From CAZRQL01 sp964602415 (GTDB taxonomy: Bacteria > Bacteroidota > Bacteroidia > Cytophagales > Flammeovirgaceae), in assembly GCA_964602415.1 (NCBI GenBank), contig CAZRQL010000020.1, positions 1 through 64,000 of the forward strand: 64,000 nucleotides of DNA, in the 5' to 3' direction. The position numbers and the translations under genes were made by a program. Positions 35,455 through 44,139 of this stretch are shown here, piece by piece (the stretch's first letter is position 1; each line of letters begins with the position of its first letter). The notes below the pieces were generated by a model. The model searched no databases. It was not told the DNA's origin and saw only the letters and a list, made by a program, of their open reading frames with translations.

Positions 35455-37257
35455 TTAGTTTACCTTGTCGCCCCTGAGCCTTCTGTATCTTTTGCGTGCC
35501 TCGACATTGAACGTACTGCCTTTAAAATCAAGCAATTGTTTTTCATATAGTTGCATGGCTTTCTCTTTATCGCCAAGTTTTTCTTCGTATATCACCCCCA
35601 AAAGATAATTTGCGTCATCGCCCCAAGTTTCGTCAGGGTACTGTTTGGTGATGGTTTCCAAACTTTCGACAGCCTCTTTTGTTTTGCCCATAGTGAGTTG
35701 AATTTGAGCCATTTTCCAGAGTACGTCGTCTGTCAGGGAGTGTCCTTTGAAGTTGTTGAGCATTGCTTGGTAGCGGCTCAATGCCTCAGGGAAGCGACGC
35801 TGGAACACCAACAACTCAATTTGAGCAAACTCGCGCATGGCTTCTTCGGTGGTGTCCATGTCGTAGTTGACTTGTATGATATGCGCTAACTCTATGGCAT
35901 CGTTGGCGATTTCGCGAGAAGTGGCCAATTTCAGCACGTTGAGCGTAGCGCGGGCAAGTTCAAACTGACCTTCGTAATAAAACAGTTTGGCATCTTTGAG
36001 TTTGGCCAAGTGCCCCAAGTCGCGGTCTTTTTCTGAAGACTCCACCTGCATATAAGTCAAACCCGCCTCTCCAAAATCTCCCATCAACAGATAAACATCC
36101 CCAAGCATCAACTTGGCTTTGTTGATGGTCGAAATGGGTATGTTTCTGTTGTTAATCAGTAGGTTGAGGGTTGAAATGGCAGAATCGTAATTTTGTAAAT
36201 AAAAGGCAATGAGTTTGGCCACCCCTATTACCGACTCGGCGGTGTATTGGTGTACGCCTACTTCTTTGATTAGGGCTTGGTAATCATTTATCAAAGATTG
36301 AATCTCTTTGTTGTCAACAGGATAGGTGTTTTCAAGTTGGGTTTCTTTGATTTGTATCAGCAACTGTCTTGCAGGGGCGTAATTGCGTGATTTTTTGTGT
36401 TTATCAATGATGAATTCCAGTATTTCTCTGGCTTGGTCATAGTATTTGTTTTCTGTTGCGATTTGGGCTATTTCCATGACCCGCTCTCCGGGCAGTCCGC
36501 GTCTTTTGTCGTAAGATTTTGCTTGTACAAAAGCCGCATAAAAATCCCTTCTTTGCAGGTAAAACCAGATCAGCATTTCCGTAAAAACCAAGTTGTTATT
36601 GTCATTTTGCAAGGATTCGATTAGTTTTTTCTCCAAAATGGTCGCTTTGCTGTCCTCGGCAGCATACTGCGAGAGTTGGGCTTGGATGTATTCCATGCGC
36701 GACTGGTCTTTCGACAAAATAAATAGGTAGTTATCAATGGCTTGGGGTGCTTTTCCCCAGTTGTAATACAGTGCAGCCAAGTCGTAGCTCACAGACATTT
36801 CGGCGTAGGGTTTGGCGATGAGTAGGGCTTGTTCCGCCCACTCATAGTCGGGTATTTTGGCAAATTCGGCAGCACTTTGTTGCAGCGCGCCTATGTCGGC
36901 TTTGATTAGAGACAAAAACTGTTTGTAGTGCTCTTGGGCTTTTGGAGTTTGGCCAATTTGTTTTAAAAACTTTCCGTAGTCCACGTTGTATCTGGGCGAC
37001 AAAGGGCTGTCTTTCAATAGGCGTTTGAAATATTTTTCGGTCTGTTTGTCGTTGCCTATTTTGAGCAAACAAGCAAAGTAGTTACTATGGTATTGGGCAA
37101 ATTGGCTACGGGTTTTGAGGCCTTTTTCATAAAACTCGGCGGCTTTGGAATAGTCCTTCATCTCAAAGTATTGTTCTGCCAAATCCAGTTCTTTTTGGGC
37201 AAACAACCATGTATTGAGCAATAAAAATAGCAATATAAATCGGAGTTTTAACATCAT
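35455..37257 (-). CDS. Secreted tetratricopeptide-repeat protein
   Basis: A 600-residue protein, signal peptide MMLKLRFILLFLLLNTWLFAQ, then TPR-like helical repeats throughout, such as AEQYFEMKDYSKAAEFYEKG, KLMLGDVYLLMGDFGEAGLT and NYLLGVIYEEKLGDKEKAM. Predicted periplasmic scaffold. The frame continues upstream to 37386; the ATG pair at 37252-37257 is chosen because it begins the signal peptide. Proteins of this layout in Bacteroidota are often involved in outer-membrane assembly or gliding, but nothing here fixes the role. Its stop directly follows the asnB stop on the opposite strand with no gap. Confidence 0.75.
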   Translation of the reverse strand: MMLKLRFILLFLLLNTWLFAQKELDLAEQYFEMKDYSKAAEFYEKGLKTRSQFAQYHSNYFACLLKIGNDKQTEKYFKRLLKDSPLSPRYNVDYGKFLKQIGQTPKAQEHYKQFLSLIKADIGALQQSAAEFAKIPDYEWAEQALLIAKPYAEMSVSYDLAALYYNWGKAPQAIDNYLFILSKDQSRMEYIQAQLSQYAAEDSKATILEKKLIESLQNDNNNLVFTEMLIWFYLQRRDFYAAFVQAKSYDKRRGLPGERVMEIAQIATENKYYDQAREILEFIIDKHKKSRNYAPARQLLIQIKETQLENTYPVDNKEIQSLINDYQALIKEVGVHQYTAESVIGVAKLIAFYLQNYDSAISTLNLLINNRNIPISTINKAKLMLGDVYLLMGDFGEAGLTYMQVESSEKDRDLGHLAKLKDAKLFYYEGQFELARATLNVLKLATSREIANDAIELAHIIQVNYDMDTTEEAMREFAQIELLVFQRRFPEALSRYQAMLNNFKGHSLTDDVLWKMAQIQLTMGKTKEAVESLETITKQYPDETWGDDANYLLGVIYEEKLGDKEKAMQLYEKQLLDFKGSTFNVEARKRYRRLRGDKVN

Positions 37258-37483
37258 TGGTACGTTGGGTTGCACTATTTTAAGACGATTTGGCAAAGAA
37301 AAAAGGAAATTGCAGAGCAGGATGATATTTTTGGTTTGAATAGAAGCAATGGAATGAGTTTGATTCAGTTTTATATTGATTTTCAATGCGTTGCAAATTT
37401 ATGCTTTTCGGTAAAAAAAATCAAACCCTTTGCTGCTTACCAATTTTACACTGTTTTTCGTCTTACTTGGGTTGAGAAATACC

Positions 37484-37491
37484 TATTTTTG
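37484..37491 (+). promoter_or_regulatory. -7 promoter element for kbl
   Basis: TATTTTTG, exact TAnnTTTG, 17 bases before the kbl ATG at 37509. The nearest upstream TTG is at 14-base spacing, shorter than usual. The rest of the 251-base gap (37258-37508) shows nothing else. Confidence 0.45.
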
Positions 37492-37508
37492 AGCCTAAAA
37501 CAAATTTT

Positions 37509-38708
37509 ATGTTCGATACCCTAAAACCTGTACTGGAAAAAGAGTTGCAGTCTATCCAAGAAGCGGGGCTTTTTAAGCGCGAGCGCATCATTACCACTCC
37601 CCAAGCCGCCCAAATCCGTACCCAAGACGGTAGAGAAGTCATCAATTTTTGCGCCAATAATTATTTGGGGCTTTCGTCTCATCCTGCTGTCATAGAGGCT
37701 GCCAAGAAAGCCATTGATACCCACGGCTTTGGCATGTCTTCGGTGCGTTTTATTTGCGGTACGCAAGACATACACAAAGAACTGGAACGAAAATTGGCCG
37801 AGTTTTTGGGCACTGAGGACACCATACTCTATGCGGCGGCTTTTGATGCCAATGGCGGGGTTTTTGAACCGCTTTTTGGCGAAAAGGATGCCATTATCTC
37901 AGACGAACTCAACCACGCTTCCATCATCGACGGCGTGAGGCTCTGTAAAGCCAAGCGTTTTCGCTATTTGCACAACGACATGAATGATCTTGAGGCCAAA
38001 CTTATTGAAGCCCAACAGGCAGGTGCAGAACAGAAAATCATCGTTACCGATGGGGTTTTTTCCATGGACGGCACGATCGCTCAGTTGGACAAAATCTGCG
38101 ATTTGGCCGACAAGTACGGCGCACTGGTGATGAGTGATGAGTGCCACAGCACAGGCTTTATGGGCAAAACGGGGCGTGGTGTCCACGAACTCAAGGGCGT
38201 AATGGGCAGAATGGACATCATCACGGGCACACTGGGCAAAGCACTGGGCGGAGCGATGGGAGGATTTACTTCCGGTAGAAGAGAAATTATTGAAATGTTG
38301 CGCCAGCGGTCGCGCCCTTATCTGTTTTCCAATACCTTAGCTCCTGCTATTGTGGGGGCTTCCATTGCCGTGATTGATATGCTTTCGGCCACCACCGACT
38401 TGCGCGACAAACTGGAGTGGAACACCCACTACTTCCGCAAAGCCATGACAGAGGCCGGTTTTGACATCAAAGCGGGTGAACATCCTATTGTTCCGGTGAT
38501 GCTTTATGAAGCACCTCTGGCTCAGCAGTTTGCCGAAAAACTACTCGACAAAGGTATTTATGTGATAGGGTTTTATTACCCCGTTGTGCCCAAAGGAAAA
38601 GCCCGCATCCGAGTACAAATCTCTGCCGTACACGAAAAAGAACACCTCGATAAGGCTGTGGCCGCTTTTACAGAAGTGGGCAAAGAGTTGGGCGTACTCA
38701 AAAACTGA
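37509..38708 (+). CDS. kbl: Glycine C-acetyltransferase (2-amino-3-ketobutyrate CoA ligase)
   Basis: PLP enzyme that cleaves 2-amino-3-oxobutyrate with CoA to glycine and acetyl-CoA, completing threonine breakdown. The 399-residue protein matches the alpha-oxoamine synthase family: INFCANNYLGLSSHP, GFGMSSVRFICGTQDIHKEL, LNHASIIDGVRL, SDECHSTGFMG and the PLP-binding K244 in TGTLGKALGGAMGGF. The RFICGTQ and HKEL wording is that of Kbl rather than BioF or serine palmitoyltransferase. Threonine dehydrogenase (tdh), its usual partner, is not adjacent. A hairpin follows the stop by 26 bases. Confidence 0.92.
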   Translation: MFDTLKPVLEKELQSIQEAGLFKRERIITTPQAAQIRTQDGREVINFCANNYLGLSSHPAVIEAAKKAIDTHGFGMSSVRFICGTQDIHKELERKLAEFLGTEDTILYAAAFDANGGVFEPLFGEKDAIISDELNHASIIDGVRLCKAKRFRYLHNDMNDLEAKLIEAQQAGAEQKIIVTDGVFSMDGTIAQLDKICDLADKYGALVMSDECHSTGFMGKTGRGVHELKGVMGRMDIITGTLGKALGGAMGGFTSGRREIIEMLRQRSRPYLFSNTLAPAIVGASIAVIDMLSATTDLRDKLEWNTHYFRKAMTEAGFDIKAGEHPIVPVMLYEAPLAQQFAEKLLDKGIYVIGFYYPVVPKGKARIRVQISAVHEKEHLDKAVAAFTEVGKELGVLKN

Positions 38709-38733
38709 GGGCAGTATTTCACTCAAAATTTCA

Positions 38734-38764
38734 CAACGGCCACAGCTCGAGTCTGTGGCTGTTG
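38734..38764 (+). terminator. Stem-loop after kbl
   Basis: Twelve-pair stem (one G-U) with arms CAACGGCCACAG and CTGTGGCTGTTG around the loop CTCGAGT. There is no strong T run after it, so it is terminator-like rather than a textbook intrinsic terminator. Confidence 0.55.
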
Positions 38765-38854
38765 CATTTGCGGGGTGTCATCAAATAAATTCATCCCCAG
38801 CGGAATCATTACCTTTTATTGTTTTTTTTGTTTTTATACAGACAACAATCCATT

Positions 38855-41800
38855 ATGAAACAAATTCTGATTTTTTGTTTGCTTTCAGGCAGTCTTTTGG
38901 CTCAAAATAGCCGTTTGGCTGAGGGGCGTTTTTTCAAAATAACTGTCTCCAAGCGTGGTATTCATAAAATCACCCCCCAATTCATCGCCTCTATGGGCAT
39001 CAACCCCTCAAGCCTCAACCCTCAGAAAATCAGACTTTTTGCCGGCCACCAAGGTATGCTACCCCAACCCAATGCCCATGCACGGGTGAGTGATTTGGTG
39101 GAAGTGCCTCTTTGGGCACAAGGCGAGGCCGACCAGCGTTTCGACGAATCGGACTATTTCTTGTTTTTTGCTGAAAGCCCTCATAAACAAGTGTTTGATA
39201 CCAAAGAATCAATTTTTGTTCATGTTCAAAACATCTATTCTGACCAAAATTTCTATTTTTTAGAAATAGAATCTCCACAAAAAGGCCAACGTATTGCTGT
39301 CAAGGACGATCAGGTAAGCCCCGGTCAAGTAATTGAGTTTTACGATGAGCATATCTGGCACGAAAAAGAGGAGGTCAATATTTTGCAGTCGGGGCGTAGT
39401 TGGTACGGAGAGCAGTTTGGGTTTGTTAAAAATTTAGCCTTCAGCCACAACATTACAGGCATCAACCCCAACGCTGATGTTCGTTGCAAACTTGCCGTGA
39501 TGGGGCAAAGTTTTGAAGATTCCCGTTTTTCGCTGACCATCAATGGCACAAAGGCCGGAGAACTTGCCGTTCCCCCAATTTTTCCCGGCACATATTCCCC
39601 CAAAGGCGAAGAAGCCAAACAGATTTTTTATGTTAACCTGCCTTCTTCCAACCGCTTGAATATCAGTATTGATTATCTATCCACTTCAGGGTCTGCCCGG
39701 TTGGATTATTTTGATTTGAATTTTTCTGCTCCCCTTAGGCTGCTTGGTGACGAACTTATCTTTAGGTCTATAGAGTCCACCCAATTTCCCTCTGTTATTT
39801 TCAAAATCCAAAATGCCTCCGGCTGTCAAGTGTGGGATGTAACCGATCCGCTCAGTCCTTATCAAGTTTCTTCGCAAGTATCTGCCAATCAATTGGAAAT
39901 CAAAGTCAAAACCCAATCTTTACGCGAATTTGTGGCTTTCAGGGGCAGTGATTTTGCTTTGCCTGTTTATGTAGGTGCTGTACCCAACCAAAACCTTCAC
40001 GCACTTGAGCCTTCCGATTTGCTTATTATCGTTCCCGATATTTTTAGGGCACAAGCCGAACGTTTGGCTGAATTTAGGCGCAAATACGACGGGTTGAGTG
40101 TTCTGGTAGTGAGTCCCGAACAGGTTTACAATGAGTTTTCATCCGGTAGGCAGGATTTGGTGGCTTTGCGTGATTTTGTTCGCTTGCTTTACCAAAAGTC
40201 GGGTTTGGCAAGGCTTCGCTACGTGCTGCTCTTTGGCGATGCCTCTTACGACTACAAAAACCGCCTTGCCCGCAATACCAATTTTGTTCCCGTTTACGAA
40301 TCCGAAAAATCGCTGCACCCTATATTTAGCTATTCTTCAGATGATTTTATAGGTCTGTTGGATGAGCGCGAGGGAGTATGGGGCGATTTTGACAACGAAA
40401 CATTGGACCTGGGAATCGGTAGGCTGCCCGCTGCCAATCTTGCAGAGGCCAAAACAATGGTTGACAAACTGATAGCTTATTCAAGCGACCCCGAATCTAT
40501 GGGCGATTGGCGCAAAGTCATCTCCTTTGTAGCCGATGATGGCGACAACAACCTTCACCAACTCCAAGCCGACCGCCTGGCTACTATGGTCGATACCAAC
40601 TACCTCAATATCAATGTAAAGAAGTTTTATGTAGATGCCTACCCCCAAGAGAGCGACGGAGGGGAGAGACGCTCGCCCATTTTGCGCAATGTGTTGAATA
40701 ACAGGGTGAATTCCGGTTCATTAATCGTCAATTTTACGGGTCATGGGGCTGAGTACGGCTGGACTTCGGAGGGTATTTTGGATATATCCTCGATTAAAAG
40801 TTGGCGCAATGCCAAGCGATTGCCCTTCTTCTTGACGGCTACTTGTGAGTTTGGGCGTTACGACGACCCTGCCAAACGCTCGGGGGCAGAGGAAATACTC
40901 ATCCATCCTGATGGAGGTGGGATTGGTCTTATTACAACCACCCGCCCTGTTTTTGCCAATACCAACTACATTGTCAATGAGGCTTTTTACCGCCATGCGC
41001 TGCGCCCTATGCCCAACGGCGAGATGCCCCGACTGGGCGATTTGGTGCGTTTGACCAAAAATGCCAGTATGAGCGGAGACATAAACCGCAATTTTGCTTT
41101 GCTTGGCGACCCTTCGATGCGGCTCGCTTATCCAAAAAATAGGGTGGTTATCAAGGAGATAAACGGCAAAGCATTCAGCCCAAAAGACACACTCTCTGCC
41201 CTGCAATTGGTGAGTTTGCGCGGCGAAATTCAAGACAGCGAAGGCAATAAAAAAACTGATTTTGATGGGGTCGTCTCTTTGCAGCTTTTTGAAAAACAAA
41301 TTCTTAGAACCACACTTGGGGATGAAGGCCCTACGATGGACTTCAAAGAGCGTGTCAATACCATATTTAGGGGAACGGCTTCTGTAAAAGGTGGAGAATA
41401 TGAGTTCAAATTCTTGATACCCAAAGACATCAACTACCAATTTGGTCAAGCAAGGCTTTCATTTTATGCCATGAGTGCCCATGAAGATGCCGCCTCTGAC
41501 AACGGCAGACTCATCTTAGGCGGGGGCTTGCAACAATATACCCCCGACAATACCCCGCCTCAAATCAGGCTATATCTTGAAAACCAAAATTTTAGCAACG
41601 GCCAAACCGTTAGAGCTACTCCGCTGCTTATAGCCGAACTTTTTGATGAAAGCGGCATCAACATTGGTGGGATGGGTGTAGGGCGCAATTTGATGGCCAT
41701 TATTGACGACGACCAAGACCGTCCGCTTTTGCTCAATGCACTGTATCAGACCGAGTTAGATGACTTTACACATGGATCGGTGCGCTATCAGTTCCTCAAC

Positions 41801-42214
41801 GAAGAAGCCTTAGCCCCGGGCCATCACACCATCAGACTCATAGCTTGGGACAACCACAACAATTTTGCGCAGCAAGAAATTTATTTCAAAGTCGCCGGCA
41901 AAAAAGAGGCTGCCATCACACAAATTTTGACCTATCCCAATCCGGCCACTGATAAAGTTTTCGTTACCCTTTGCCACAATCTTGCAGGGAATGAGATTTT
42001 GTTTGAAGCCAGCCTTTTTTCAGCAGATGGCAGACAGTTAGCACAGTGGCAAAACAGAATCTCAGAAAATATGCCTTGCATTGAAAATCTGTCTCTTGAC
42101 ATGAATTCAGTTTCCAACGATAGGCTTACGGGTTTCTTTTTTTTGAAAGTAATCATTTCATCATCAAGTACTTCCGCAGAATCAGTTCAACGATTAATCA
42201 TTATTAACAAATGA
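38855..42214 (+). CDS. porU: Type IX secretion sortase PorU (C25 gingipain family)
   Basis: Surface sortase that removes C-terminal signals from T9SS cargo and attaches it to A-LPS. The 1119-residue protein has a signal peptide (MKQILIFCLLSGSLLAQ), an N-terminal PorU-type region (FKITVSKRGIHKITPQFIA), the peptidase C25 domain with H630 in VNFTGHGAEYGW and C664 in LTATCEFGRYDDP, then GGGIGLITTTRPVF, Ig-like segments, and a C-terminal T9SS-type domain (LTYPNPATDKVFVTL to GFFFLKVIISS). Spacing of 34 residues between catalytic His and Cys fits PorU. Gingipains proper have a propeptide and shorter C-terminal set. The frame begins at 38819, but the ATG at 38855 starts the signal peptide. PorV, often next to porU, is not found here. 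Confidence 0.9.
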   Translation: MKQILIFCLLSGSLLAQNSRLAEGRFFKITVSKRGIHKITPQFIASMGINPSSLNPQKIRLFAGHQGMLPQPNAHARVSDLVEVPLWAQGEADQRFDESDYFLFFAESPHKQVFDTKESIFVHVQNIYSDQNFYFLEIESPQKGQRIAVKDDQVSPGQVIEFYDEHIWHEKEEVNILQSGRSWYGEQFGFVKNLAFSHNITGINPNADVRCKLAVMGQSFEDSRFSLTINGTKAGELAVPPIFPGTYSPKGEEAKQIFYVNLPSSNRLNISIDYLSTSGSARLDYFDLNFSAPLRLLGDELIFRSIESTQFPSVIFKIQNASGCQVWDVTDPLSPYQVSSQVSANQLEIKVKTQSLREFVAFRGSDFALPVYVGAVPNQNLHALEPSDLLIIVPDIFRAQAERLAEFRRKYDGLSVLVVSPEQVYNEFSSGRQDLVALRDFVRLLYQKSGLARLRYVLLFGDASYDYKNRLARNTNFVPVYESEKSLHPIFSYSSDDFIGLLDEREGVWGDFDNETLDLGIGRLPAANLAEAKTMVDKLIAYSSDPESMGDWRKVISFVADDGDNNLHQLQADRLATMVDTNYLNINVKKFYVDAYPQESDGGERRSPILRNVLNNRVNSGSLIVNFTGHGAEYGWTSEGILDISSIKSWRNAKRLPFFLTATCEFGRYDDPAKRSGAEEILIHPDGGGIGLITTTRPVFANTNYIVNEAFYRHALRPMPNGEMPRLGDLVRLTKNASMSGDINRNFALLGDPSMRLAYPKNRVVIKEINGKAFSPKDTLSALQLVSLRGEIQDSEGNKKTDFDGVVSLQLFEKQILRTTLGDEGPTMDFKERVNTIFRGTASVKGGEYEFKFLIPKDINYQFGQARLSFYAMSAHEDAASDNGRLILGGGLQQYTPDNTPPQIRLYLENQNFSNGQTVRATPLLIAELFDESGINIGGMGVGRNLMAIIDDDQDRPLLLNALYQTELDDFTHGSVRYQFLNEEALAPGHHTIRLIAWDNHNNFAQQEIYFKVAGKKEAAITQILTYPNPATDKVFVTLCHNLAGNEILFEASLFSADGRQLAQWQNRISENMPCIENLSLDMNSVSNDRLTGFFFLKVIISSSSTSAESVQRLIIINK

Positions 42215-42219
42215 AATTT

Positions 42220-42249
42220 TTTGCGTTTATATTGCGTTTGTTATAATTG
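42220..42249 (+). promoter_or_regulatory. Promoter for the 46-aa coiled-coil gene
   Basis: TTTG at 42220-42223, 18-base spacer, then TATAATTG (42242-42249), which differs from TAnnTTTG by one base. The ATG follows 18 bases later. This gives the small gene its own transcript start rather than read-through from porU. Confidence 0.5.
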
Positions 42250-42267
42250 TAAAATATTCCTTAAAAA

Positions 42268-42408
42268 ATGGCAAAAGAAGACAACATCACTACACGTGCC
42301 CATGAGTTGATTGAAAAGTACGATGAACTTAAGGAAAGAATGGAGGCTCTTAAAGCAAAAATTGAAGAGAAGAAAAAAGCATTGGACTCTTTGAAAAAAG
42401 GAATTTAA
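42268..42408 (+). CDS. 46-residue charged coiled-coil protein
   Basis: Reading frame from ATG 42268 to TAA 42408, 46 residues, of which about half are Lys or Glu. After MAKEDNITTR a heptad-like helix runs AHELIEKYDELKERMEAL, then KAKIEEKKKALDSLKKGI. Leucine, isoleucine and methionine fall at a/d positions, so a short parallel or antiparallel coiled-coil dimer is likely. No signal peptide and no known family. It has its own promoter-like element and ends 55 bases before fadD. Small size makes chance possible, but codon use looks coding-like and the frame is free of odd residues. Confidence 0.65.
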   Translation: MAKEDNITTRAHELIEKYDELKERMEALKAKIEEKKKALDSLKKGI

Positions 42409-42463
42409 CCTTCTCTATTTGTTTTGATTCTTTTATTTATCATATTGCAAAAAAACTTTGCGT

Positions 42464-44137
42464 ATGACACACCACAGATGGCATGATTATTACCCCTCCG
42501 GTACGCCTACCACTGTAAATGCTGATAGGTACAGTTCTCTTTTAGAACTGCTCGATGAGTGTTTAAACAAGTTTTCTGAACTCAAATCATTTGAGTGCAT
42601 GGGCAAGTTCATAACTTACAGTGAGTTAGATTTGCTTACCTACAAGTTTGCCTGCTATTTACAAAGTTTGGGTTTAGATAAAGGGACTCGTATCGCTATT
42701 CAACTTCCCAATATATTGCAAAACCCAATTGCGATGATAGGTGCGCTGAGGGCGGGTCTTGTAGTTGTCAATACCAATCCGCTTTACACCCCGCGTGAGA
42801 TGCTTCATCAGTACAAGGATTCGGGTGTCAAAGCCGTAGTGATTTTAGCCAATTTTGCATCTAAATTGGAATCCATTCTAAAAGATACTGATGTTGAGCA
42901 TATTATTGTAACTCAACTTGGCGACATGCACCCTTTTCCCAAAGGATTCATCATCAATTCGGTGGTTAAGTATGTGAAAAAAATGGTACCTGCTTACAAA
43001 TTGCCCGGTGCGGTTTCGTTTCAAACAGCATTGAAATTGGGCACTGGCAAAGTACTCAAAAAGCCACATATCCAAGCCGATGATGTTGCTTATCTGCAGT
43101 ACACAGGCGGAACAACGGGCGTATCCAAAGGGGCCATGCTTACCCATCGCAACATTATTGCCAATATTGAACAAATGTCGGCGTGGATGTCGGGCTTACT
43201 CAGAGAAAGGCAAGAAATAGCGATTACTCCATTGCCGCTTTATCATATTTTTTCCCTTACGGTAAACTGCTGGACGATGCTCAAGATAGGTGCTCATATC
43301 GTATTGATAACCAATCCTAAAGATATACCTGCTTTTTTGAAAGAGATGTCCAAGTTTCCTTTTACCGTGATAACAGGTGTCAATACTTTGTACAACGCTA
43401 TGATGAACCATCCTTTATTTAGTAAAGTGAGCTTCAAGGATTTGAAGATATCTGTTGCTGGGGGGATGGCATTGCAAAGTTCGGTGGCCAAGCGCTGGAA
43501 GACTTTTACGGGATGTCCAATCATAGAGGGCTATGGTCTGACGGAAACCTCTCCGGTATTAACCTGCAATCCTCTTGATGGCACGGAAAGAATTGGCACA
43601 ATTGGCCTTGTTTTTCCCAGTACAGAGATGAAAGCCATAGATGAAGAAGGCAACACAGTACCTGAGGGGCAGCCCGGTGAGTTGGTGGCCAGAGGCCCTC
43701 AGATTATGAAAGGCTATTGGCAGAGACCCGATGAGACGGCCAAAGTGATGATAGAAGGAGGCTGGTTTAGAACCGGAGACATTGGAGTGTATGAAGATGG
43801 CTGGTTTAGGATTGTGGACAGGAAAAAAGATATGATTTTGGTTTCGGGATTCAATGTGTATCCCAATGAAATCGAGGATGTTATAGCTGCCCATCCCAAA
43901 GTGTTGGAAGTAGCTGTATTGGGTGTGCCTGATGAACACAGCGGCGAAGTCGTCAAAGCCTTTATAGTCAAAAAAGACGAATCTCTCACGGAAAGCGAAA
44001 TACTGGAACACTGCAAGAAAGAACTCACTTCCTACAAACGGCCAAAATACGTAGAGTTTAGAAAAGAACTTCCCAAAACCAATGTAGGTAAGATTTTGAG
44101 AAGGGCTTTGAGGCAAGAAGATGCGCTTGCCAAATGA
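42464..44137 (+). CDS. fadD: Long-chain fatty-acid-CoA ligase
   Basis: Activates fatty acids to acyl-CoA with ATP. The 557-residue protein carries the ANL P-loop YLQYTGGTTGVSKGAMLTHRN, the linker and substrate block EGYGLTETSPVLTCNP, GWFRTGDIGVYEDGWF, DRKKDMILVSGFNVYPNEIE and the catalytic Lys in KTNVGKILRRAL. The subfamily wording (GYGLTETSPV, GFNVYPNEIE) is that of FadD rather than acetyl-CoA or MenE enzymes. The frame opens at TTG 42458; ATG 42464 begins MTHHRWHDYYP. A CTTTG three bases before the ATG resembles a weak -7 element (AAACTTTG). It is convergent with the 358-residue lipoprotein gene two bases away. Confidence 0.9.
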   Translation: MTHHRWHDYYPSGTPTTVNADRYSSLLELLDECLNKFSELKSFECMGKFITYSELDLLTYKFACYLQSLGLDKGTRIAIQLPNILQNPIAMIGALRAGLVVVNTNPLYTPREMLHQYKDSGVKAVVILANFASKLESILKDTDVEHIIVTQLGDMHPFPKGFIINSVVKYVKKMVPAYKLPGAVSFQTALKLGTGKVLKKPHIQADDVAYLQYTGGTTGVSKGAMLTHRNIIANIEQMSAWMSGLLRERQEIAITPLPLYHIFSLTVNCWTMLKIGAHIVLITNPKDIPAFLKEMSKFPFTVITGVNTLYNAMMNHPLFSKVSFKDLKISVAGGMALQSSVAKRWKTFTGCPIIEGYGLTETSPVLTCNPLDGTERIGTIGLVFPSTEMKAIDEEGNTVPEGQPGELVARGPQIMKGYWQRPDETAKVMIEGGWFRTGDIGVYEDGWFRIVDRKKDMILVSGFNVYPNEIEDVIAAHPKVLEVAVLGVPDEHSGEVVKAFIVKKDESLTESEILEHCKKELTSYKRPKYVEFRKELPKTNVGKILRRALRQEDALAK

Positions 44138-44139
44138 TT

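Noticed and set aside
38855..42214. Gingipain-type secreted protease
   Set aside because: Order of domains, length and the PorU-type N-terminal FKITVSKRGIHKI block point to PorU rather than a virulence protease.
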